Assembly (NCBI RefSeq): GCF_001812805.1
Contig: NZ_KV810511.1
Location: 55,493 to 119,492 of the forward strand
DNA: 64,000 nucleotides
Source: Corynebacterium sp. HMSC078H07
GTDB lineage: Bacteria > Actinomycetota > Actinomycetes > Mycobacteriales > Mycobacteriaceae
Direction: 5' to 3'
Shown here: piece by piece, positions 1 through 7,526 of the stretch
How positions within the stretch are numbered: the first letter of the stretch is position 1
How the letters are laid out: each line of letters begins with the position of its first letter
Notes under the pieces: model-generated
What the model saw: only the letters and a program-made list of their open reading frames with translations
Told to the model about the DNA's origin: nothing
Databases searched by the model: none
Made by a program: the position numbers and the translations under genes

Positions 1-39
1 GCGTGAGCGTCTCGCGCGTGAGCGTCTCGCGCGTCTCGC
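1..39. repeat. 15-bp tandem repeat inside the cbiX reading frame
   Basis: The unit gcgtgagcgtctcgc occurs twice in a row (1-15, 16-30) and is followed by a shortened copy (31-39). Because 15 is a multiple of three, it gives an in-frame Glu-Thr-Arg-rich repeat in the CbiX C-terminus. The array may extend beyond the window. Confidence 0.8.
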
Positions 40-512
40 GTGGCATAGGCAACTTCTGCGTCGCATCCGGTGAGCTCACCCACGCGACGGGCAAGATTCG
101 CGACAGCGTCATTAGCCTGCTCATCGGAAGAACCAACAGAATAAACCACTACTTTATCGCTACCGGCAGGAACTTGCGCGGCGAGAAGCTGAGCCATGTC
201 CTCTCCAGTGCCGAGGCCGCAAGCTCGACGCAGGACCAGACCAGACGATGCAGAAGCGCTGACAATCGCGGCGGGCACATCCACGCGCTGGTGATAGCCC
301 TCGGTAAAGAGCAGTGGGACGACAACAGCATCGCGCACTCCGCGTTGAGCCAACTCTTGTGTTGCTGCCTCTAAGGTCGGTTCGTTGAATTCGAGGTGCG
401 CGGCCATAGCCGGAACGCCGGCGAGTAAACCTGCGGCACGGGTCAGGGCCTCCACGTGTGGTGCGGCTGCCGGGTGGCGCGAGCCGTGTGACAACGTAAT
501 GAGTGCGGTCAT
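1..512 (-). CDS. cbiX: Sirohydrochlorin chelatase-like protein CbiX/CysY (partial, 3' end outside window)
   Basis: The minus strand reads from an ATG at 512 to the window edge without a stop (170 codons). The N-terminus MTALITLSHGSRHP is the CbiX/SirB signature, whose His helps place the metal in sirohydrochlorin; a second motif, VVVPLLFTEGYH, follows near residue 65. The family inserts iron or cobalt into sirohydrochlorin in the cytosol. Siroheme is the cofactor of the sulfite reductase encoded just upstream, so CysY, as in the C. glutamicum cys operon, fits best. A GAGGAG ribosome site lies six bases before the ATG. The gene begins 22 bases after cysX, so it is probably cotranscribed. The visible C-terminus turns into an ETR/TRE repeat, described separately. 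Confidence 0.85.
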   Translation of the reverse strand, partial: MTALITLSHGSRHPAAAPHVEALTRAAGLLAGVPAMAAHLEFNEPTLEAATQELAQRGVRDAVVVPLLFTEGYHQRVDVPAAIVSASASSGLVLRRACGLGTGEDMAQLLAAQVPAGSDKVVVYSVGSSDEQANDAVANLARRVGELTGCDAEVAYATRDARDAHARDAH

Positions 513-534
513 GATGGCTCTCCTCAGTTAAACG

Positions 535-786
535 TTAGGCCTTCGGCGCAGTGGAGTGACCGCGTCGAGCTAGGGAACGCTTGAGTGCTTCGTTGGCGGA
601 TACCGCCGGGGCGGGAGCTACCGGGGCATCGTCTTGACCATAAAAGCGCAGCGAGAAGATGCGCAGGCACTCTTCGCACTTCCAGGCAAAGTCGTCTTCC
701 TCATCCGGGAAAAGGTCGGTGCCGGCGCAGTAGGGGCAGTACGCCGGGTGGTTGCGGTTGGGGTTGGGCTCGCGGCGGAAATTCAC
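535..786 (-). CDS. cysX: CysX, small zinc-ribbon-like protein of sulfite reduction
   Basis: This 83-residue protein carries two cysteine pairs, CPYC near residue 17 and CEEC near residue 37, spaced like a zinc ribbon or small iron-sulfur site, followed by an Ala/Pro-rich tail. It starts with GTG at 786, and GTGA overlaps the cysI stop, indicating translational coupling. The same small gene follows cysI in the C. glutamicum cys operon, where it has been proposed as an electron-transfer partner of sulfite reductase. The cysteines are visible here; the redox role is family knowledge and remains tentative. Confidence 0.8.
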   Translation of the reverse strand: MNFRREPNPNRNHPAYCPYCAGTDLFPDEEDDFAWKCEECLRIFSLRFYGQDDAPVAPAPAVSANEALKRSLARRGHSTAPKA

Positions 787-2453
787 TGCAGGTCCTCCTC
801 GTCAGCGCGCAGTACCCAGTGGCGGAACTCTTCGCCGTCGTCGGGCTGCTCTTTGTACTTGTTGACCAAGCGGATGACGTACTCCGGCAGCTCGTCGGCC
901 ACGACCTTGTGACCGCGCAGCTTGCGGCCCCAGTCCGGAGAGAGACCCAGCGCACCGCCCAGGTGCACTTGGAAACCTTCCACGCGGTTGCCGTCCGCAT
1001 CAGTGACAATCTGACCCTTAAGCCCGATGTCAGCCACCTGCGAGCGAGCACATGCGTTCGGGCAACCGTTGAGAGCGATGGAAAGGGGAACATCGAGGTC
1101 ACCCAAGGTGTCTTCCAAGATGTCGACGAGCTCGATAGCGCGGGCCTTCGTGGTCACGTGCGCGAGCTTGCAGAACTCCAGGCCGGTGCAGGAGATGACG
1201 CCGCGTCGGAACTCGGAGGGTTGGGAGTACAGTCCCGTCTCATCAAGCGCACGAGAGAGCTCCGGAATGTCCTCTTCCTCCACGTCGAGGAAGAGCAGCT
1301 CCTTCATCGGGGTCGTGCGGATGCGGGTAATGCCAAATCTCTCCGCTACATCAGCGATGGCAATGAGCTGTTCGCCTGTCGCGTGGCCAACGGTGGGCTT
1401 TACGCCGACGTAGAACTTGCCGTCCTGCTGGCGGTGCACCCCGACGTGGTCCCGGTTACCCGGGGCGACGGGGAGCGGGAGGCCGTCGAGAAGCGGCTCG
1501 TCCAAGTACTCCTCTTCGAGTACTTGACGGAACTTCTCAACGCCCCACTGCGCCACGAGGAACTTCAAGCGCGCGCGGTTGCGGTTGCGGCGGAAACCGT
1601 AGTCTCGGAAGATGCGAGCCACACCGGCCCAGACCTCCGGCACCCGCTCGAGCGGAATCCACGCACCGAGGGATTGGGACAGCATCGGGTTGGTGGAAAG
1701 GCCACCGCCCACAAAGCAGTCGAAGCCAGGACCGTACTCGGGATGAGTTGTGCCTACGAAGGCAACATCCTGAATCTCATGGGTCACGTCCTGGCGGGCG
1801 TTTCCGGAGATGGCGGATTTAAACTTTCGTGGAAGGTTGTGGAATTCATCGCGCAGGAGGTATTCATTCTTAATTTCCTCGATGGCCGGAGTCGCGTCAA
1901 TAATCTCGTCGGCAGCCACTCCCGCTACCGGTGAGCCAAGGATGACGCGGGGCACATCACCGCAGCCCAGGAGGGTATCCAATCCCACGGAGCGCAGTTT
2001 CTCCCAGATGGCGGGAACATCTTCAATCTGAATCCAATGTAACTGGATGTTTTGACGGTCCGTAAAGTCCGCGGTAGAGCGCGCATAGTCGCGCGAAATC
2101 TCACCCACCGCGCGCAACTTGGCAGGGTCGGCGCAGCCGCCATCAAAGCGCACGCGCATCATGAAGTATTCGTCCTGCAGCTCGGCGTTAGAGAGCTTGG
2201 AGGTCATCTCGCCGCCTAAGTTCTGATTGCGCTGGGTGTACAGGCCCAACCATTTAAAGCGTGGAGCAAGGTCCTCGGGTGGGATGGAGGAAAATCCCTG
2301 CTTGGAGTAGAGATCAATGACGCGCTGGCGTACCGCGAGGGCGTCATCCGCCTGCTTAATCTCCTCGTCTGCGTTGAGCGGGGAGGATCCGTCAATCTTC
2401 CACTGGCCTTCCGGCTTCTTCGTGCGCGCGGGCCGCTGTGTGGCGGTGGTCAT
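783..2453 (-). CDS. cysI: Ferredoxin-dependent sulfite reductase
   Basis: This 556-residue protein of the actinobacterial NirA/CysI type reduces sulfite to sulfide with six electrons from ferredoxin, using siroheme coupled to a 4Fe-4S cluster. The cluster cysteines are C422 and C428 (CTGLEFC) and C464 and C468 (NGCPNAC). Tyr72 in LYTQR and Cys164 in LGCGDVPR match the covalently linked Tyr-Cys pair described for M. tuberculosis NirA. Start is ATG at 2453 with an AAGG site upstream. The divergent fpr2 gene probably supplies reduced ferredoxin. Unlike C. glutamicum, cysHDN do not follow; cysX is succeeded directly by cbiX. Nitrite reductase is the alternative reading, but cysX and fpr2 favour sulfite. 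Confidence 0.92.
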   Translation of the reverse strand: MTTATQRPARTKKPEGQWKIDGSSPLNADEEIKQADDALAVRQRVIDLYSKQGFSSIPPEDLAPRFKWLGLYTQRNQNLGGEMTSKLSNAELQDEYFMMRVRFDGGCADPAKLRAVGEISRDYARSTADFTDRQNIQLHWIQIEDVPAIWEKLRSVGLDTLLGCGDVPRVILGSPVAGVAADEIIDATPAIEEIKNEYLLRDEFHNLPRKFKSAISGNARQDVTHEIQDVAFVGTTHPEYGPGFDCFVGGGLSTNPMLSQSLGAWIPLERVPEVWAGVARIFRDYGFRRNRNRARLKFLVAQWGVEKFRQVLEEEYLDEPLLDGLPLPVAPGNRDHVGVHRQQDGKFYVGVKPTVGHATGEQLIAIADVAERFGITRIRTTPMKELLFLDVEEEDIPELSRALDETGLYSQPSEFRRGVISCTGLEFCKLAHVTTKARAIELVDILEDTLGDLDVPLSIALNGCPNACARSQVADIGLKGQIVTDADGNRVEGFQVHLGGALGLSPDWGRKLRGHKVVADELPEYVIRLVNKYKEQPDDGEEFRHWVLRADEEDLQ

Positions 2454-2502
2454 AGTCTGCTGCCTTTCGTCGGTTAGTGAAAACCTACCGGTCTAGGAGA
2501 AA

Positions 2503-2518
2503 CAGACAAAGCAGTCTT
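2503..2518. promoter_or_regulatory. Candidate McbR operator in the cysI-fpr2 divergent promoter
   Basis: The sequence AGAC-AAAGCA-GTCT (2504-2517) matches the core of the McbR consensus TAGAC-N6-GTCTA, which represses sulfur assimilation genes in C. glutamicum. It lies 50 bases upstream of cysI and about 170 bases upstream of fpr2. The flanking bases C and T depart from the outer T and A. Confidence 0.6.
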
Positions 2519-2684
2519 TTTTATTTTCTGAGCAATATGCAAAGCACGCTGCGTCTATGCCACAATGATCTCCGAATGTAATTAGGCATAGTTGCCCTAC
2601 AGCAGACAAGCCGGTTCAATAAAGCCCACACTTGTTAAAGAACTAAGCTTTCGATAGTTAGTACAACACTCCGAAAGGTCATCC

Positions 2685-4037
2685 ATGACTCAGCAGCCCC
2701 TGAAAGTAGCCGTCATCGGCGCCGGCCCAGCCGGCATTTACGCATCCGACATCCTGGTGAAGAAAACCGGCGGCAACGTTCAGATCGATCTCATCGAGCA
2801 GATGCCCGCACCGTTTGGCCTCATCCGCTACGGCGTGGCGCCGGACCACCCGCGCATTAAGGGCATTGTCAACTCCCTGCACCGCGTGCTTGATTCCGAA
2901 CAGATCCGCCTGCTGTCCAACATCACCGTGGGCCGCGATGTCACCGTCGCCGAGCTCGAGGAGTACTACGACGCTATCGTCTTCGCTACCGGCGCCGTCG
3001 GCGACTTGGGAATGACCATCCCTGGCTCCGACCTCGAGGGCGTGCATGGCGCAGGCGAGTTCGTCGGCTTCTACGACGGCAACCCGCGCTTCGAGCGTTC
3101 CTGGGATCTTTCCGCCACCGACGTCGCCGTGATTGGCGTGGGCAACGTGGGCCTGGACGTGGCCCGCATCCTGGCCAAGACTGGCGACGAGCTTAAGGAA
3201 GCCACCGAGATCCCCGATAACGTCTACGAGTCCCTGGCTAAGAACCAGGCCACCACCGTGCGCGTCTTCGGCCGCCGCGGTCCGGCGCAGGCCAAGTTCA
3301 CCCCACTGGAGCTCAAGGAGCTCGACCACTCCCCGACCATCAACGTGGTCGTGGACCCAGAGGACATCGACTACGACGAAGCCTCCCTCAAGGCTCGCGA
3401 AGAGGCCAAGTCCTGCGACTTGGTGTGCCAGACCCTGGAGGGCTACGCCATCCGCGAACCTAAGGATGCCCCGCACACCCTGCAGATTCACCTCTTCGAG
3501 CAGCCAGTCGAGTTCATCGGTGAAGATGGCAAGGTGACTGCCGTGAAGACCGAACGCACCGCCCTCAATGGCGATGGCTCTGTCTCCGGCACCGGTAAGT
3601 TCACCGAGTGGCCGGCGCAGGCCGTCTACCTGGCCGTGGGCTACCGCTCCGATGCCATCGAAGGCGTGCCTTTCAACACGCAGAAGAACGTCATCAACAA
3701 CGACGGCGGCCACGTCGTCGATCTCGACGGCGCCATCGTGCCGGGCCTCTACACCACCGGTTGGATCAAGCGTGGTCCGGTGGGGCTTATCGGCAACACC
3801 AAGTCCGACGCCACGGAGACCATCGGCATGTTGCTTGACGACGCCGAAGCGGGCAACCTCTCCCACTCCCGCGAGGAGGACATCGTCGAGCTCTTCAAGT
3901 CCAAGGGCCTGGAGCACCTGACCTGGGAGGGCTGGAAGAAGCTTGACGCCGCCGAGCGCGCCTTGGGCGAGGCCGAGGGCCGCGAGCGCAAGAAGTTTGT
4001 CGAGTGGGAAGAGATGGTCACCCACTCGCGCGACTAG
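2685..4037 (+). CDS. fpr2: Ferredoxin/flavodoxin-NADP+ reductase, FprA type
   Basis: This 450-residue FAD- and NADPH-binding reductase passes electrons from NADPH to ferredoxin. VIGAGPAGIYAS (residues about 10-21) is the FAD Rossmann motif, VIGVGNVGLDVA (about 150) the NADP motif, and GWIKRGPVGLIGNTK near residue 365 the conserved C-terminal block of adrenodoxin-reductase-like proteins. ATG at 2685 has a GAAAGG site. It is divergent from cysI, the C. glutamicum fpr2-cysI arrangement, which points to electron supply for sulfite reduction. Confidence 0.92.
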   Translation: MTQQPLKVAVIGAGPAGIYASDILVKKTGGNVQIDLIEQMPAPFGLIRYGVAPDHPRIKGIVNSLHRVLDSEQIRLLSNITVGRDVTVAELEEYYDAIVFATGAVGDLGMTIPGSDLEGVHGAGEFVGFYDGNPRFERSWDLSATDVAVIGVGNVGLDVARILAKTGDELKEATEIPDNVYESLAKNQATTVRVFGRRGPAQAKFTPLELKELDHSPTINVVVDPEDIDYDEASLKAREEAKSCDLVCQTLEGYAIREPKDAPHTLQIHLFEQPVEFIGEDGKVTAVKTERTALNGDGSVSGTGKFTEWPAQAVYLAVGYRSDAIEGVPFNTQKNVINNDGGHVVDLDGAIVPGLYTTGWIKRGPVGLIGNTKSDATETIGMLLDDAEAGNLSHSREEDIVELFKSKGLEHLTWEGWKKLDAAERALGEAEGRERKKFVEWEEMVTHSRD

Positions 4038-4111
4038 GCTGCTGTCTCAAGGCTGGGCCCACAGCCCCGACGGCAGATCCTCGCCGCCAACGGCAAGGCC
4101 TCCTGAACTAA

Positions 4112-4182
4112 AACTGCCCTATCTGACGAAACTCTCGCCTCCGCCACAATTAACGCGGAGAAGATCGTCAGTTAGGGCAGTT
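4112..4182. repeat. 71-bp palindromic repeat, copy A
   Basis: The first 18 bases, AACTGCCCTATCTGACGA, and the inverse of the last 18 match at 17 positions, with about 35 bases between. It lies between the convergent fpr2 and manB genes. Related copies sit at 12817-12887, 13863-13934 and 21476-21547, all in the same orientation. It could act as a two-way terminator, but it has no T run. Confidence 0.8.
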
Positions 4183-4222
4183 CTTGTCTCAAGGACTGCG
4201 CGTGAAGGCACATGCCTTCACG

Positions 4223-5590
4223 CTAGGCGCGGATGATGGCGAGGACCTCGTCGACGATGGCCCGCACCTCGTCAGCGGTCTTGGCCTCAACGTTGAGGCG
4301 CAGTAGCGGCTCGGTGTTGGAGGCGCGAACGTTGAACCACGCATCGGTGTCCTTGAGCTGCACGGTGACGCCATCGAGCTCGTCAACGGACTCAATCTTG
4401 TCTGCAAGCTCATCGAGTACGCGCTGCGTCGTGGCCTTCTGGTCCTCCACGGTGGAGTTGATTTCGCCCGAGGCCTCGTAGCGTGAGTATTGCGCCATCA
4501 GCTCGCTCAGCGGCTTGTCCTGCTCGCCCAGCGCAGCGAGCACGTGCATAGCAGCAAGCATGCCGGAGTCCGCATTCCAGAATTCCTGGAAGTAGTAGTG
4601 CGCGGAGTGCTCACCGCCAAAGACCGCCTTCTCCTTGGCCATCTGAGCCTTGATGAAGGAGTGGCCTACGCGGGTACGAACAGCCTTGCCGCCCTTCTCC
4701 GCGATGAGCTCCGGAACGGTCTTCGAGGTAATCAGGTTATGGATCACCGTGGAGCCCGGGAACTTGTCCAAGTAGCGCTCCGCCACCAGGGCGCAGATGG
4801 CGGACGGCGAGACCGGCTGGCCCTTCTCATCCACCACGAAGCAACGGTCGGCATCGCCATCGAAGGCAAGGCCGATATCCGCCTTCTGTTCAACGGTGAA
4901 CTTCTGCAGATCCACCAGGTTCTTTGGATCGAGCGGGTTCGCCTCGTGGTTCGGGAAGGTGCCGTCGAGCTCAAAGTAGAGATCGCGGACGTCGAAAGGC
5001 AGGCCCTCAAAGACCGCCGGGACGGTGTGTCCGCCCATGCCGTTGGCAGCGTCGACAGCCACGACGAGTGGGCGGGAGCCCTCCAGCGGCACCAAGCCGC
5101 GCAGGAAGGCGGCATAGTCTCCCAGCACCTCACGCTCGGTGACGGTACCTGGCTCCCCGTCGAAGGCAGGGGTGCCGTCGATCAGCATGTCCTTGATCTG
5201 CTCCAGTCCGGTCTCTTGGCCTACCGGCACAGCCCCGGCCCGGCAGAGTTTGATGCCGTTGTACTTCGCCGGGTTGTGGGAGGCGGTAAACATGGCGCCT
5301 GCGCAGTTAAGGTCGCCGGCGGCAAAGTAGAGCTCATCAGTAGAGGTCAGGCCCAACATAATGACGTTGACGCCTTGTGCTGCAGCGCCTTCGGCGAAGG
5401 CTGCTGCCAGCTGCGGGGAGGACGGGCGCATGTCATGGCCCACCGCCAGGGTTTTCTCGCCTTCGCCGCGCAGGATAGCCGCATAAGCTGCGCCGGTATC
5501 CCGCACGAAGGTTTCGTCGATGTCCTCGCCCACAACGCCACGGACGTCATAAGCCTTGATCACTGCATTGAGCTGTTCACGAGTTCGCAT
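4223..5590 (-). CDS. manB: Phosphomannomutase/phosphoglucomutase
   Basis: This 455-residue alpha-D-phosphohexomutase interconverts mannose-6-phosphate and mannose-1-phosphate, the precursor of GDP-mannose. The phosphoserine loop is TASHNP with Ser104, the magnesium loop is FDGDADR (243-249), and the sugar-binding GGEHSAHYYF motif lies near residue 325. It belongs with the GDP-mannose pyrophosphorylase at 7527-8621, the next step toward mannosylated lipids and lipoarabinomannan. ATG at 5590 is preceded by TAGGG. Substrate preference (mannose or glucose) cannot be read from the motifs; gene context favours mannose. Confidence 0.9.
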   Translation of the reverse strand: MRTREQLNAVIKAYDVRGVVGEDIDETFVRDTGAAYAAILRGEGEKTLAVGHDMRPSSPQLAAAFAEGAAAQGVNVIMLGLTSTDELYFAAGDLNCAGAMFTASHNPAKYNGIKLCRAGAVPVGQETGLEQIKDMLIDGTPAFDGEPGTVTEREVLGDYAAFLRGLVPLEGSRPLVVAVDAANGMGGHTVPAVFEGLPFDVRDLYFELDGTFPNHEANPLDPKNLVDLQKFTVEQKADIGLAFDGDADRCFVVDEKGQPVSPSAICALVAERYLDKFPGSTVIHNLITSKTVPELIAEKGGKAVRTRVGHSFIKAQMAKEKAVFGGEHSAHYYFQEFWNADSGMLAAMHVLAALGEQDKPLSELMAQYSRYEASGEINSTVEDQKATTQRVLDELADKIESVDELDGVTVQLKDTDAWFNVRASNTEPLLRLNVEAKTADEVRAIVDEVLAIIRA

Positions 5591-5678
5591 AGCCCTACAG
5601 CATACTCATGTCCTCTTGCGCCTCTGCGCTGGGAAACACGGTTTATAAGGAAACCCACGAGGCTAGCGTCACCGAGCG

Positions 5679-6122
5679 CTAGTCGGCGTCTGGTACCACC
5701 GTCAGGTGCGCGCGGCGGCGTTGGCGGGCGTCGTGTACTCGCCGGGTGCGGAAGACTGGGTGATTGGAGTTGCGCGGGTCCGCGCCGTCGAAGGTGGCGG
5801 AGTAGTCAATGGGATCAGCTCCGGAGCCGGTCGTGGAATCGTCGACAAGCCCGGTGGTTACGCGGCCAGCCTCGCGCACGGCCTCAGCCAGAGCGGTGAG
5901 GTCATCATCCTCATCAAACTCGATGCGGTCCACGCGCACCATTTCCCACCCTTGGGGCGCGGTGATGCGCTCGCTGTGCTTCTCGCACAGGTCCCACGCA
6001 TGGGGATCAGTATCTTCAGACAGTGGGCCCACAACGGCGGTTTGCTGGGCGTAGGCATAGGTCAACGTCGCCACGGCGGGACGGCCGCAGCCGGGGCGGG
6101 AGCAACGGCGGGAGCTATTCAC
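5679..6122 (-). CDS. DUF3499 family protein
   Basis: A 147-residue actinobacterial protein of unknown function, recognised by its N-terminus RRCSRPGCGRPA and by WDLCEKHSERITAP near residue 45. The two cysteine pairs (CSRPGC, later C and H) look like a zinc site. The C-terminus is basic (RRVHDARQRRR). It is a constant neighbour of manB and of the Rv3259-like gene in mycolata. The likely start is GTG at 6122, back to back with the gene at 6216. Confidence 0.8.
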   Translation of the reverse strand: MNSSRRCSRPGCGRPAVATLTYAYAQQTAVVGPLSEDTDPHAWDLCEKHSERITAPQGWEMVRVDRIEFDEDDDLTALAEAVREAGRVTTGLVDDSTTGSGADPIDYSATFDGADPRNSNHPVFRTRRVHDARQRRRAHLTVVPDAD

Positions 6123-6215
6123 GGCCCCAAGTCTAAACCCAAACTTGAGATTTCGATAGTCCTACACGGCGTGCCCCCTGCCCAAGCATCACCACCGCGT
6201 CTTAAACTAAGCCGC

Positions 6216-6686
6216 ATGAGCACGCCCCGCCCCCACATTCGCCCGGCCCGCCACCGTCATGGCCGCGGCGCTCGCGGGCCGCTACTGCCCCATGCAACGC
6301 CCCGCTACCGCAGTAGCGCTGAACGCTTCGACATGGCCGTGCTCGAAGCTTATGCACCAATCCAAAACGCATTCGCCGAACAGCTCGCTGGCCTAGACTT
6401 GGCCGTCGACACTGTGCCCCGCATGCGACTATCCGTGGACATGACGGTCATGCCGGATGAGATCATCGCCGACGGACCGGTTCCCTTGGGGCGCATCGTG
6501 CCTGCCGGAGTCGATTCAGCGGGGCAACCGACCCGTGCTCGCCTGGTCATCTTCCGCATGCCAGTAGAGGAACGCGTGCGCTCAGCCCGAGAGCGCGAAG
6601 AGCTACTGTCCACCGTACTCACCGCCCTTGTGGCCAATTACCTTAATGTAGATCCAGAAGATATCGACCCGCGCTTTAGCTGGTAA
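6216..6686 (+). CDS. Metallopeptidase-family protein (Rv3259-like) without HExxH
   Basis: 156 residues from ATG at 6216. The segment RSSAERFDMAVLEAYAPI and the block VIFRMPVEERVRSAREREEL match the minimal zincin family annotated next to manB/whiB in actinobacteria. In family members with the active site, a HExxH zinc motif sits near the C-terminus; here the matching place reads LLSTVLTALVANYL, with no histidine, so a catalytic role is unlikely. Upstream sequence in the same frame is antisense to DUF3499 and was excluded. Function is unknown; conserved position suggests a role linked to envelope or division genes. Confidence 0.7.
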   Translation: MSTPRPHIRPARHRHGRGARGPLLPHATPRYRSSAERFDMAVLEAYAPIQNAFAEQLAGLDLAVDTVPRMRLSVDMTVMPDEIIADGPVPLGRIVPAGVDSAGQPTRARLVIFRMPVEERVRSAREREELLSTVLTALVANYLNVDPEDIDPRFSW

Positions 6687-6770
6687 AACACAACTCTCCC
6701 CCGCCATGCCGTGCGGGAAGCAAAGGTATGACGAGGGAGAAAAAGATGCTGCACTACCAGATCCGCTGCG

Positions 6771-7073
6771 CTAGCCGATTTCACGTTTTAATCGGCGGCG
6801 CTCACGGTCTGACAGTCCGCCCCAAATTCCGAAGCGCTCATCGTGCTCAAGCGCATACTCAAGACATTCATCACGCACAGCGCAGGCCTGACAGATGCGC
6901 TTAGCCTCACGCGTTGAACCTCCCTTTTCCGGGAAGAAGGCCTCCGGGTCCGTCTGGGCGCACAGCGCTTGGTCTTGCCACTCCTGCTCGACGGCACCAA
7001 AGAGTTCATCGAGCGACATCTCTGCAGCAGCACCGCCACGGAGAATAGCGCTGTTATTCGTTGTATTGTCCAC
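6771..7073 (-). CDS. whcD: WhiB-family iron-sulfur transcription factor (WhiB2/WhcD type)
   Basis: About 100 residues. The four cluster-binding cysteines appear as one in QALCAQTDP, CQAC with a fourth in RDECLEYAL, followed by the WhiB turn GIWGGLSDRERRRL and a basic tail. GTG at 7073 is preferred because AGAAAGG lies just upstream; an ATG at 7118 would add 15 residues. The location beside manB and the Rv3259-like gene is that of whmD/whiB2 in mycobacteria and whcD in C. glutamicum, which act in cell division. Symbol assignment rests on context and sequence type. Confidence 0.8.
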   Translation of the reverse strand: MDNTTNNSAILRGGAAAEMSLDELFGAVEQEWQDQALCAQTDPEAFFPEKGGSTREAKRICQACAVRDECLEYALEHDERFGIWGGLSDRERRRLKREIG

Positions 7074-7437
7074 GCCGCTTCCTTTCTCCGAGGTCGTTTC
7101 TCTCTTAGTCGGTGGCACCGACCGTACACCGAAAGTTGTTCTCGGTGCCGTGCCCGCCGTGCCGTTGATTACACTGATGTCATTTCACACCGGATCACTA
7201 AATATCGTCAACCTGTCGGGAGTCATTTTTCCGCGATCCCAGCAAAAACGCTGCACACGATCCTCAACTTTCACACCAGTCACAACGTGCCAGCCTTGGG
7301 GGTGAACATCGGGGGTACTACATGTAGTGGCTACCCCCTACCCTGTGAACAATTCCAAGGTTTCTTCGGCGTGTCGCCACCCACCCGCGCAGATCTCGTG
7401 GATCTCAATCGCACCACTAAAACCATCTGTCACGGCA
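7074..7437. promoter_or_regulatory. Upstream region of whiB with a GGGGGTA...TACCCCC nested palindrome
   Basis: This gap, more than 300 bases long, has no credible gene. It must hold the whiB promoter. The conspicuous element is the 12-base perfect palindrome ACTACATGTAGT (7317-7328), flanked by GGGGGTA (7311-7317) and TACCCCC (7332-7338). This looks like a regulator binding site. No terminator reads toward whiB. Confidence 0.45.
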
Positions 7438-7473
7438 TAAAAAGAGGCGCTGGGAAGGTGTTTTCCCAGCGCC
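7438..7473 (-). terminator. Rho-independent terminator after the GDP-mannose pyrophosphorylase gene
   Basis: GGCGCTGGGAA (7446-7456) pairs with its inverse at 7462-7473. On the minus strand the stem is followed by CTCTTTTT. It lies 54 bases past the stop at 7527. Confidence 0.8.
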
Positions 7474-7526
7474 GAGGCTTACGATCGTCCTTTAGTTGCG
7501 TCTAAGCGCTAGCTACGGCTTTGCGT

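Noticed and set aside
3..374. Plus-strand reading frame of 123 codons at the left edge
   Set aside because: It is antisense to the clear CbiX frame on the minus strand and has no family signal.
585..1934. Long plus-strand frame opposite cysI
   Set aside because: It is an antisense shadow caused by high third-base G+C; the cysI motifs are on the other strand.
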